The position numbers were made by a program, and so were the translations under genes. 64,000 nucleotides of DNA, taken from contig JAULJL010000004.1 in the NCBI GenBank assembly GCA_030761205.1, positions 25,207,172 through 25,271,171 on the forward strand, read 5' to 3'. Shown here piece after piece: positions 37,395-47,954 of the stretch. This stretch comes from Fremontodendron californicum (Eukaryota > Streptophyta > Magnoliopsida > Malvales > Malvaceae). Below the pieces are notes generated by a model that was not told the origin of the DNA, made no database searches, and saw nothing but the letters and a program-made list of their open reading frames with translations. The stretch's first letter is position 1; each line of letters opens with the position of its first letter.

Positions 37395-38425
37395 GCTTAA
37401 TACATTCAGATGTATGTGGGCCACTAAACACAGTTACCAGAGGTAATTACTCATACTTCATAACCTTTATCGATGATCATTCTAGATATGGTTATATGTA
37501 TCTGATGAGATACAAGTCTGAAGCTTTTGAAAAGTTCAAAGAGTTCAAAGCTGAAGTAGAGAAACAGACTGGGAAAAATATTCTAGCTCTTAGATCGGAT
37601 CGAGGAGGAGAATATTTAACCCATGATTTCTTGGATGATTTGACAGATAATGGAATTCTGTCACAATGGACTCCACTTGGAACTCCTTAGCATAACAGAG
37701 TGTCCGAGAGGAGAAACCGAACCTTGTTGGGCGTGGTTTGGTCCATGATGTCTAAGGCTGGCCTTCCGATATTCTTTTAGGGATATGCCTTAGAAACTGC
37801 AGCTTACCTTCTAAATAGGGTTCCAAGCAAATCGATAGATAAGGTACCATATGAGATATGGAATGGCAAGAAGCCATACTTATCTTATCTAAAGATTTGG
37901 GGATGTACTGCTTATGTGAAGCAAGTACCTTCTGATAAGCTAGGAGCTAGATCAGAAAAATATAAGTTTGTGAGATATCCTAAAGAGACTGCTGGATATT
38001 ACTTTTACAGTCCTACTAATCAAAAGGTGTTTGTGTCAAAACACGTTGCTTTTCTAGAGAAAGAGTTTCTACTAGAACGATTCAGTGGGAGTAAAATAGA
38101 TCTTGAAGAAGTTCAAGAACCACAACCTAACATTCCCTCGGAACCTGAGGCATTGGTCAAGGCATTGGATGCTCGGACTAATGCTCACGAAACACAAGTA
38201 CTTCGAAGGTCCAGTAGGGAGAGGCAAACTCCAATAAGATATGGATTTCTTTTGGAAAGAGATGTTTTGCCCATTGATAATGAACCTGTTACCTACGAGG
38301 AAGCGATGCTGGACATCAATTCCAAGAAATGGCTAGAAGCCATGAAATCCGAAATGGAAGCCATGGAAGTTAACCATGTTTGGTCTCTAGTTTATCCACC
38401 TCAAGGGATAAAACCCATAGGGTGA
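37385..38425 (+). pseudogene. Copia integrase and RT-linker region with in-frame stops
   Basis: One frame shows the integrase core with all three acidic residues: Asp in HSDVCGPL, Asp in LRSDRGGEY and Glu in VSERRN. Stops interrupt it at 37688-37690 (where Gln is usual before the HN motif) and 37778-37780 (where Trp is usual, FFWGYA). It continues through KIWGC and a FLEKEFLL segment to the start of RT (KKWLEAMKSEMEAM) and ends at adjacent stops TGA TAA (38423-38428) where family members read Cys-Lys. Confidence 0.85.
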
Positions 38426-38428
38426 TAA

Positions 38429-39038
38429 TGGGTCTACAAGATAAAGACAGAATGGATGGCAATATACAAACGTATAAAGCTAGATTGGTTGCAAAAGGTT
38501 ATAATCAAGTTGAAGACATTGATTTTGAAGAACCTTCTCACCAGTTGCCATGGTAAAGTCTATTAGGATTATGCTTGCTATTGCTACATACCATGATTAT
38601 GAGATATGGCAGTTGGATGTAAAAAAAATAGCATTCCTTAACGGGAATTTGCAAGAGGAAGTGTATATGACACAACCTAAAGGTTTTTCATCCAATGCCA
38701 CATCTAATAAGGTATGCAAGCTGCAAAAGTCCATTTATGGACTAAGGCAAGCATCTCAGACTTGGAACATCAGGTTTAATGAAACAATTAAAGAATTTGG
38801 TTTCATTAACAATCCTGATGAACCATGTGTTTACAAGAAGGTAAACGGACAAGCAATTGTGTTCCTAGTGCTATATGTCGACGACATATTGCTCATAGGA
38901 AATGATGTACCTATGCTTCAGAACACCAAGGTCTGGCTGTCCAAACAGTTCTCCATGAAGGATTTGGGAGAAGCAGCATATATTTTGGGAATTAAGATCT
39001 ATACAGATATATCGAAAAGGCTGCTTGGATTATCCTAA
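38429..39038 (+). pseudogene. Copia reverse transcriptase remnant
   Basis: From 38455 the reading frame has shifted (YKARLVAKGYNQ) and shifts again near 38540. From 38550 a 162-codon frame holds the RT core: first catalytic Asp in WQLDVK, AFLNGNL, SIYGLRQA and the catalytic LYVDDILL. An extra Lys codon in an A-run follows WQLDV. It ends after GIKIY with a frame loss. Product would be RNA-directed DNA polymerase; this copy is dead. Confidence 0.85.
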
Positions 39039-39073
39039 TCCAATTACATAGGTAAGGTGCTAAAAGGTTTAGC

Positions 39074-39560
39074 ATGGATACTTTCTTGGTCTATGGAGGG
39101 GCTGAACTCCAAGTTAGGGGTTATACAGATGCTAACTTCTAATCTGATTAGGATGACATTAAATCGCAGTGTAATTATATATTTACCTTGAATCTTGGAA
39201 CAGATAGTTGGAAAGGTTCCAAACTAGAGATAACTGTAGATTCAACAACCAAAGCCGAGTATATCTCCTCGTTTGAGGCAACGTAGGAGATTGTTTGGAT
39301 CTAGAAGTTCATTAAAGAACTTGGTTGGTTCCGAGCATTGTTGATCCAGTACCACTTTACTGTGATAACAATGGAGCCATAGCGCAAGCTAAGGAACCAA
39401 GGTCTCATCTTTGATCCTTACAAATATTACGGCAGTTTCACCTGATTAGTGTAATCATTGAAAGAGGTGACATTACTATGAAAAAAGGTTACCCACTAAG
39501 GTTCTGTCCCAGGAGAAACATAATCGTCGCATGGAATGTCATGGGCTTAAGTACATGGGC
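39074..39560 (+). pseudogene. Copia RNase H remnant
   Basis: The frame from 39074 shows YGGAELQVRGYTDANF and later STTKAEYIS, with the usual RNase H Asp and Glu, but also several stops. The stretch normally linking RT to RNase H (roughly a hundred residues) is missing, so RT runs straight into FLVYGG. Confidence 0.75.
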
Positions 39561-39576
39561 GATTGGCTTTAGTGCT

Positions 39577-39586
39577 AGTGGGAGAT
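39577..39586 (+). promoter_or_regulatory. Polypurine tract of the copia element
   Basis: AGTGGGAGAT directly before the 3' LTR, a standard copia tract. Confidence 0.92.
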
Positions 39587-41265
39587 TGTTGGTGTAAGCC
39601 CTACAAGCCCATCTATTTGGGCTTGTAAGACACTATTTATATATTCATGTATTGCACATTATAGTTTATTAATTATAATTGAGGTATTTCTTTATCCATA
39701 AGTATTGTTATAATTGTTATAAATGACTTGTGAAGATAAAGCCCATGAGACACAATGGCATTGCAAAGGAATTATAAGGTGTTACAATTATGACGATCCT
39801 TATGCATCAATGCCTTGTTTCTAAACTGTTCCTGGTCATTATATTGTCAAGACAGGGCATTGACAATGCTCCAAGACTGGCATATGTTAAGCCTTCATGC
39901 ACTTGATGCATGCAACTGATCTCATAGGTTGAAAGTATAGAGATACTTGGGGATAACATATGGGTGCTTGTTAGTAGAACAAGTTCATTGAACATGACCC
40001 TCTATGAGAGTTCTATTTGGTATTTCACTCAAGAGTCTATGGTAAATACTCTCATGTGTCAATAGTGTAAGTAATCCTTTGACTTGTGACACTAGGTCAT
40101 CTTGTATGTGAACTGTCATACTTAGATTTCATCATGAACGGGTCCCAGTCACGAGAATGCTTAAAGTAGGGTATTATTGGGTATGACATGAAGCATACGA
40201 AGATGAATGAGGGTCCAGAGAGGATTCATTACCCCAAGTGATTAAAGGGACATATCTCACATGTATCTGGCTTATATTAACCTATTGAAGTCCTTGGCCA
40301 AGGCAATACTTAAGGAGTTAATATAAAGTTGCAGATCTAATATGGAATGGGTTAAAAGTAGAAACTGAACCATGCTCTTTCCTATCCTGAGATATTTGAT
40401 GAAGGGATCGAATTACACAGACATATTGTACACGAAAGGCTAGTCGAAGCTTGATGACTCTCTTGGCATTTGGGTGGTCATGATGCATTGCTAGATGCAA
40501 CTCATAATCTATAAATATAAAGAAGAAATTCTTAATTGAATTTTTTATATTTATTGCCAACATGTTAAGGGCCTAATAGGTCACACACAAAAGGTGATTA
40601 TTGAAATTAAAATGAGATTGGGCCAGATTAAATATTCATTAAGTGTTGTGGGCTTATTGTGAATATTTAATAATATATGTATAAGTGCTTTAGTGCAATA
40701 AGTCCAAGAGTTGGCATACACTAAACCTGATAATATATATATATGCCTTATGTTGTTGCCACCTCCCCTAAGGAAGAAAAACCCTAGTAGCCGCATTCTC
40801 TCACCTCCCTGTGAGAATCGGCGTATAGAGAAAAGAGGAGGAGGAATTAGTTTTCTTCTTGCCTACTTCTTTTCGACTAACTAGAGTAAGAGGAGGAAGG
40901 TTTCTCACAACCTAGACCACTAGCATCGTCTTGGCAAAACATAATCTCAACCTTGTGAAGGCTTTCAGATCACCTGTGAGATTACCGTTTTAGGTCGGAC
41001 AATTGGACGACTTTGGTCTTTGACAAGCTAGCATTGTGTACAAGAGCAAGAACATCAAGAATCTATGATGTGGTTTCGGCAATCTCCATTACAGAGGTAT
41101 GAGATTTTGATTGTTATCTATTCTTGACAGCTTGATCGTTTTTGAATTCATAGGCAGATACATGGAGGGATTCGGTTTTTCTTTATTTTATTTTTATTCC
41201 GCTACGTTGTATATTTAACTTGTTGATTAAATTATCTCTGTTTGAGCATGAGCCGAATCCCAACA
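39587..41265 (+). repeat. 3' LTR of the copia element
   Basis: TGTTGGTGTA...CCCAACA, collinear with 33082-34763, with small substitutions and short indels near its end. Confidence 0.95.
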
Positions 41266-41270
41266 GAAAA
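41266..41270. repeat. Right target-site duplication of the copia element (GAAAA)
   Basis: Second copy of GAAAA; see 33077-33081. Confidence 0.85.
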
Positions 41271-41579
41271 ATGAATTAGAAAGGCTAACCCAAAGTTTAG
41301 AAAAAAAACGATTGGGGGCATTTGATCATTCATGGGTATTTGCATTGACACTATTCCAGAAGCATCTGCATTTTACCTTTACATTTACATCCTTCATGGA
41401 TATTTTCATTTGTGACATCTCAAGCAATTGCATTTTCATTATTGTGTGGTAACTGCAATTACACCATACATAGACCACTTACATGAACACGATCTTTGCA
41501 TCTGCATCATTCCATGAAGTAATTGCGTCAACATTGATCTTTGGATTTGCATCATTTAGAAGCATTTTGCACATTGTCA

Positions 41580-41930
41580 ATCCTTGCATTTGCATCATTT
41601 AGAAGCATTATGCACATTGTCAATCCTTGCATTTGCATCATCAAGAAGCATTTGCATCAATTCAAGACAATTGCATTTGCACCATAAAGCATTTGCATCT
41701 TATTCAATATCTGCATCTGCATCAAGAAGTATTTGCATCAATCCAAGACATCTGCATTTGCACAATGAAGCATTTGCATCTTATTCAATATCTGCATCTG
41801 CATCAAGAAGCATTTGCATCAATTCAAGACATTTGCATCTGCACCATGAAGCATTTGCATCTTATTCAATATTTGCATTTGCATCAAGAAGCATTTGCAT
41901 CAATCCAAGACATCTGCATCAATTGGGACT
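41580..41930. repeat. 81-bp tandem repeat built on GCATTTGCATC
   Basis: AGCATTTGCATCTTATTCAA occurs at 41688, 41769 and 41850, steps of 81 bp, with shorter GCATTTGCATCA sub-repeats. Y contains only a single diverged version (1800-1900, inverse strand), so D has amplified it. Confidence 0.9.
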
Positions 41931-42154
41931 TTTTGACAATTTATCTTGATTGAAAGTTCCTCAAGTGGGGCATCAGTGAAAAAATTGAAGACTCTGTCAT
42001 GAAGACAAATAATCTTTGAACCTCAAAGAAACCATGGATTAGAAATCATGACACAATCATTTGATTGCATTCATCCTTAGGAAACATACAAGCATTTGCA
42101 AAGCATGTCATTCTCATCACTGCATTTAGCTAACATTGTAGGAATCATGGAAAA

Positions 42155-43150
42155 TTTTGGCTTCCCTAAATCGAACTCGTTCTGCTTCTCTAATAAGTCG
42201 AGCCCCGAGACCACCATCGAGGTATTTTCCTTTTGTTTTAAATTACTCGTTTTACTTCTCAAATGAGTCGAGCCCCGAGACCATCGTCAAGGTATTTTCC
42301 TTTTGTTTCAAATCGAACTCGTTCTGCTTCTCAAATGAGTCAAGCCCCGAGACCACCGTCGAGGTATTTTCTTTTGTTTAAATTGAACTCGTTCTACTTA
42401 TCAAATGAGTCGAGCCCTGAGATCACCGTCGAGGTATTTTTTTTTTTTTTAAATCAAACCCGTTCTGCTTCTCAAATGAGTCGAGCACCGAGACCACCGT
42501 CGAGGTATTTTCTTCTGTTTAAATCAAACTCGTTCTGCTTCTCAATTGAGTCGAGCCCCGAGACCACCGTTGAGGTATTTTCTTTTGTTTAAATCAAACT
42601 CGTTCTGCTTCTCAAATGAGTCGAGCCCTGAGACCACCATCGAGGGTTTTTTTTTGTTTAAATCAAACTTGTTCCGCTTCTCAAATGAGTCGAGCCCCGA
42701 GACCACCATCGAGGTGTTTTCTTTTGTTTAAATCAAACTCGTTCTGCTTCTCAAATGAATCGAGCCTCGAGACCACCATCGAGGTATTTCCTTTTGTTTA
42801 AATCGAACTCGTTCTGCTTCTCAAATGAGTCGAGCCCCGAGACCACCATCGAGGTATTTTCTTTTGTTTTGTTTTAATCGAACTCGTTCTGCTTCTCAAA
42901 TGAGTCGAGCCCCGAGACCACTGTCGAGGCATTTTTTTTCTTTTCAAATCTAACTTGTTTTCTAAATAAGTTTAACCCAGGATTGATGTTAAGGCATTCC
43001 TTTTGTCTCAAATCGAACTCGTTCTGCTTCTCAAATGAGTCAAGTCCCGAGACCACCGTCGAGTTATTTTCTATTTAAACCCAACACTGCTGACACCAAG
43101 ACAAGATAAGGCCCCGACACCACCGTTGAGATATTTTCTTCTCTTGCAAA
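42155..43150. repeat. 70-72-bp tandem array upstream of the purine tract, about 13 copies
   Basis: The unit contains CGAACTCGTTCTGCTTCTCA, then AATGAGTCGAGCCCCGAGA and CCACCGTCGAGGTATTTTC. Starts of AAATGAGTCG at 42261, 42333, 42403 and 42474 give 70-72 bp. It sits where X/Y have the 81-bp array but has a different sequence. Length differences (T- or A-runs) shift the frame, giving several false Ser/Pro/Glu-rich frames. Confidence 0.93.
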
Positions 43151-43376
43151 TCGAACTCGTTTCCTTAAGACGGGTCGAGTCTTGATTAGTCAGGGAACTT
43201 AATTTAAGGACAAAATCTTCTATTTACAGCTTTTAATCGTAAAAAATAAAATAAAATAAAAAAAATGAATGATGAAAAAATGAAAACTCTTTTTCCTTTT
43301 CTTCACATGTGATTTCACTAACCGGACAAAATTGGTATTTGTTTATCTTTGCCTGATTTCTGATTCTCAGCAATAG

Positions 43377-43391
43377 CCAAAGAGGGGCAGC
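43377..43391 (+). promoter_or_regulatory. Polypurine tract of element D
   Basis: CCAAAGAGGGGCAGC directly before TGTAGACACC, identical to the tract of X. Confidence 0.88.
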
Positions 43392-43523
43392 TGTAGACAC
43401 CTAATTTTGTCTGGACCCCTAAATCAGGTAAAATTCTTTCCTTATGATGATTTAGAAAGAGAAAAGCTCTTCGCATCCTGCAGGTGATACTCCAAGACTT
43501 AGTTTAAGAAAGCAAGCATGAAA

Positions 43524-43588
43524 AGTCAATTTGGAAGAAGTCAACCCCAGAAAAGTCAACTCCAAAAAGTCAACTACTAAAAAGTCAA
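43524..43588. promoter_or_regulatory. AGTCAA (inverse W-box) cluster of LTR D
   Basis: AGTCAA at 43524, 43539, 43554, 43568 and 43583, 130-200 bp from the LTR start. The cluster has survived although the surrounding LTR has diverged. Confidence 0.5.
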
Positions 43589-44227
43589 CCCTCGTTCAAA
43601 ATAAAGATCCAAGGTTTAATTGAACAATGGTGAAAGAATTTTGATAATACGAGGTCTGCAACGAGAGATATGGAGTCCGGAAGATGGGTTATGGAGATTC
43701 AGTGGAAAGAAAACCTAAATTCGATAAATTTGGGAAAAAGTGCTTAAACGATCAAATTGGTCAAAATTCGAGGTTTCGAATGGAATATAATCAATGACTA
43801 CGAGTATTGGAAAGGCCATTTGGAAGCAAAACCAAAGGAGGGTCAATTTGGAAGAAAACTCGGAATTAGGGTTTTTGGTGAATTTTGGCGAAATTGGGGA
43901 AAATTGCATAAATGGACCGATTTGGTAAAATTAAATCCCCTAATTGATGAAGAGTGGGTAAAAGAAGATAGCCCAAGGCTCAGTTTGAAGTAATTCCGAG
44001 AAAAGAGTCGATTGGAGGAAAAACGGAAAAACGAGGAAATTCCCGATATTGGAAAAGGGAAAAATCAAATCAGAGGGGAATTTGATCGTAAAAATTAGGC
44101 ATTTTTTGACCAACTCCAATTCAATATATAACAAAGGCATGGAAAAAGAAAATCTAGAAATCGAACTTGTTTTGAGTAAAACCGAGGCTTCGGAGGTTAA
44201 AGGGCAAATTTGGAAAATCCGGGACAT

Positions 44228-44800
44228 ATAGCAAATGAGTTCGGAAAATTACCAAAACTTCCAAATCTCAATATTATGTCATTTGGAAGAGATTGGTGAA
44301 GAAAACTCCGAAATTGGAGCTCGTTTGAGAAATGCCAAAGTTCGGGCCCACTAAGCTGAAATTCCAGAAGATAAATCCGAGAAAAATAGCAAATGAGCTC
44401 AGAAAATTATGAAAACTTCCAGATCTCAATTTTATATTATTTGGAAGATATTGGTGAAGAAAAATCCAGAATTGGAGCTTGTTTGAAAAATGGCAAAGTT
44501 CGGGCCAACTAAGTTGAAATTCCAGAAGATAAATTCGAGAAAAATAGCAAATGAGCTTGGAAAATTACGACAACTTCCATATCTAAATTTTATATTATTT
44601 GGAAGAGATTGGAAAAGAAAAATCTAGAATCGGAGCTCGTTTGAAAAATAGCAAAAGTTCGGGTGCACTAAGGGCAATTTTGGAAGAAAAATCTAAGAAA
44701 AATAGCAAATGGGCTCGAAAAATTTTGAAAACTTTTAGAACTCAATTTTATATTATTTAGGAAGTATTGGAAAAATAAAAACCGGATTTGGAGTCCGTTT
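44228..44800. repeat. 158-bp tandem repeat of LTR D, about 3.6 copies
   Basis: ATAGCAAATG starts at 44228, 44386, 44544 and 44702, exactly 158 bp apart. It is the inverse complement of the 159-bp repeat in LTR C. Confidence 0.93.
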
Positions 44801-45637
44801 GTAATTTAATCAAGTTTGGGGAGCTAAAGTGTAATTTTACCGAAGAAACTGAAGAGGGCCATTTTTGCAATTTAAAAAATAGAGAGAGGGCTGGAATTTG
44901 AAGGTCCATTTGGCCAGCCCAAGAGGAGGAGAGATTTTGCTGAGTTCTTTCATCCAAAGGCCAAAATTGGATAGTAAGGTGGTTATTTTTTTTATTAAGC
45001 CTTTGTGATTTTGCCACATGGTCAAATGAATGAAGATGAAGGATGTCAACATTATGGTTACATATTTTAGAATAGTTGTATTTGTTGAGAGCTGATCACT
45101 TCATCTAAGGTTGGTTAATTCACATTTTTAGCATCTTTGATTAGTGGCCTTTGGATCAAATTAGCTAGGAAAAAAATGACAACATCCTAGCACCATAGTG
45201 ACTATTCGGCTGCCACTATTAGAGGGGGTTTTCATTCTGCAAGGGGTTATTTGGCTGATTACTATTGATATTAGAGCAATAGCTAAGTGGAGAAAAGCAA
45301 AGAAAAATTTAGAAGAGAAAATGACCTAAGCCTCTTTATGTCATGTGATTGTGTAATTGTTGTGCCATGTTCATGCATTGTTTTTATGTTCATTTGGTCA
45401 CTATATGTTCACGTTACTTCTATGCATATCTTATGTTCATATTAGGTCTTAGGTCATTTTGTATTTCCATGTATGGTTTCATGTCCATTAGGTCTAGGTC
45501 ATCTTTGTATGTCATGCACATTTCCATGCTTATTAGGTCTTAGGTCATATTTGTACTACCAGGCATTGTCATGCTCATTAGGTCTAGGTCATCTTTATTG
45601 CCATGCATATTAGGTCTAGGATTGCAATTATTGTCAT

Positions 45638-45863
45638 TAGACCTGCTCATTGGCCGGGCCTGGGCAGGATATTTTTGTTCCGGGCCGGCCCGGCTTTGAA
45701 CAGTGTTTTTTTATTATAATAATATTATTTTATTTAATTTTAATTATAAAAATATAAATAAAAATTTTTTTTTAATCCGATGAACAGTAAATTCGGGCCT
45801 ACCGGGCTTGGGCAAAGAATATGAAAAAAAAACGGGCCGCGGCCCGGCCCATGAGCAGTTCTA
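45638..45863. mobile_element. hAT-type MITE (226 bp) inside LTR D
   Basis: Terminal inverted repeats TAGACCTGCTCATTGGCCGG and, from the other end, TAGAACTGCTCATGGGCCGG. It is flanked by the perfect 8-bp target duplication ATTGTCAT (45630-45637 and 45864-45871). The middle is AT-rich; there is no transposase. Confidence 0.92.
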
Positions 45864-47954
45864 ATTGTCATGCATAATTTCTATCTAGGCATTAGGTTAT
45901 TTTTTATGCCATGCAGTTTCTATGTCATTAAGGCATTAGGCCATGCATTTCATGCATTTAACTTGCTGTTTATTCATGCATTTCATATCATCTCACTTGA
46001 TTTTTGACTTAAGCCAATCAATGGCTCAAAGCCAAGCTCACATGAGCATGCTTGTGGAAAATTAAGAAGTTGTCAAGTTGGATCTTCTACCTTTGTGATT
46101 TTGTTTCATTAGGCAATCCTTGTCCAAATTTTTATAAATTTTTACTACTGTTTGTAGGACCTTAGAGGATTCTCCAATATTTTTATTCTAATTTTTGAGT
46201 GTTTTTATCAAAGGTTAAAAAATGTTTTTTGTTAAACAGTTTTTCACCCAGTATTCTGACTTTCACGAATTTTATGATAAGTCATCCTTAGTCTAAAAAT
46301 TAAGCCAATTTTTTCCCATAGAGTTCGACATGTTCTGAGTCTCCCATAATTTTTCAGATTTTTTGAAATTTCTAAAATAGGTAAAAAAAAAATCACGCTT
46401 TAAAACTGGACAGAAAAGTCAGATTTGATTTCAAGAAGAAAATAATTTTCTGTTTTGGCTAAGGCATTAAGAGAGGGCTTATTTAGAACCTTAGCTACTG
46501 TCCTAGGTTGATTCTTAAGTCATTTTAATCCTAAAAAATGATTTTATAAAGGTCGGGTCAGGGGTGGTCAAGTCCGGGTTTTCAAAGTTAGGAAAATAGA
46601 GCCTTTTTAAAGGGAATTTCGGCCTAGTGCCATTTTCATCCAAAAATTTTCAAAATTGTTTTCAATTCAATCACAAATTATTTTTTATTTAGAAAAATCT
46701 GATTTGATGTCTTTTCCTAAGGTAGTCGGATATCTTTTTAGATATACGGATTTCCTTATTCAAAGGAAAAAATACACTTTCATGCATTGCATTTTCCATG
46801 TTCATGCATATTCTATGATATATGATTTTTTCCATGAATATTTCTATGATAATGTTATTGTTTTGATTTATATTTTATGATGTTATATTGATTGTTATAT
46901 GGTTGTGAATATTTTATGTTATTCTATGCTTCTTGCTTAGTCATTATTTATTTTGTCATATCATTTAGGATTTATTATATTCATGCATTGTTGTCATTCA
47001 CATGCATATTTAATGATAATATTATTTTATGCTTCATATCATTTCATGTTATTAATTATATTGCTATGTCATTTAAATTATGCCATGTCATTTAGAATAT
47101 ACCATGTCACTTAGATTTTGCCATGTCATTTAGAATATATCATGTCACTTAGATTATATCATGTCATTTAGAATATACTATGTCACTTAGATTTTATCAT
47201 GCCATTTAGGTTATATTATGTCATCTAGATTTAGCTATGTCATCTTTATTATGTCATACATGATCATATTCATATTTTTAAAATGTTTAAAAAAAAAGAT
47301 AATGGTTTTCAATAAAAATAAAGATATTCCCAAGTTAAAATAATTCATGAGTTCTCTACCGGGTTAGCTGGGGATGATATCATCAATTATCATTAATAAA
47401 GGAATATCTTTCTTTCAAAAAATGAAAATGATTTGGAGATTTTCCAAATAAATAAAAATATTTCTGTTTTGTCGGGCTTGCTGAAAAATATAGGAAAATT
47501 TTGAATTAATAAATTTCGGATTATTTTCAATTAAAAATGGAATTATTTTGAAATGCAAATTTAAAACCGACTTTTTATCGAGACTTGAGATAACACACGA
47601 TTAATAAGGTACCGTTTTATACGGGCATTGTGAGGCTGCTAATCCTTCCCCACACATAACCGGCTCCCGAACCCGCTTCTTTGATTTCTCTGGTTTAAAA
47701 ACGCAGACTTTGAAATTGGTTTTAAAAAATGTTTTAATTCATTTTAAAATGTTTTACAAAAGCCGATTTTAATAGGTGGCCGATCACACCTAGCCAAAAA
47801 AGATTGGTGGCGACTCCATTTCTTTTTCGAGGTTATTTTCAAGCCCTCATTTTATTTCAAGAGGAATTAAGTCGTCTTTTTCTCTCCTCTCCCCAATGTC
47901 ACGCTTAACGAATAAAGTCTCGCGATGAGACTTGTTATATCTTAGGTTGTGACA

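Larger units (their letters stand above)
33082..41265 (+). mobile_element. Ty1/copia retrotransposon, complete ends, degenerate coding region (8.18 kb)
   Basis: Two LTRs of 1682 and 1679 bp, a tRNA-iMet primer-binding site, copia-order coding remains (gag start, protease, integrase, RT, RNase H), a purine tract and a 5-bp target duplication GAAAA. The order integrase before RT defines Ty1/copia. LTRs differ at a few per cent by eye, so insertion is neither very recent nor ancient. The coding region has at least three frameshifts, several stops and two large deletions, so this copy cannot encode its proteins. I do not assign a copia lineage. Confidence 0.93.
41271..43391 (+). mobile_element. 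Internal region of element D, part 2
   Basis: This continues the inverted match to Y after the copia insertion (ATGAATTAGAAAGGCTAACC), then two tandem arrays, then a stretch matching 11640-11700 of X (AATTTAAGGACAAAATCTTC) and the purine tract. Frames here come from the repeats. Confidence 0.8.
43392..47954 (+). mobile_element. 3' LTR of element D (4.56 kb)
   Basis: It starts TGTAGACACCTAATTTTGTC and ends GGTTGTGACA. It has the TTGACT cluster (inverse, 43524-43588), 158-bp repeats (44228-44800), a region related to 27370-27805 of LTR C, a 226-bp hAT MITE (45638-45863), CATGTCATTTAGAATAT short repeats (47085-47230) and the conserved core (47577-47682). It is clearly more diverged from A and C than these are from each other. 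Confidence 0.85.

Noticed and set aside
42157..42801. Ser/Pro/Glu-rich frames in element D
   Set aside because: They are translations of the 70-72-bp array and switch frame from unit to unit.
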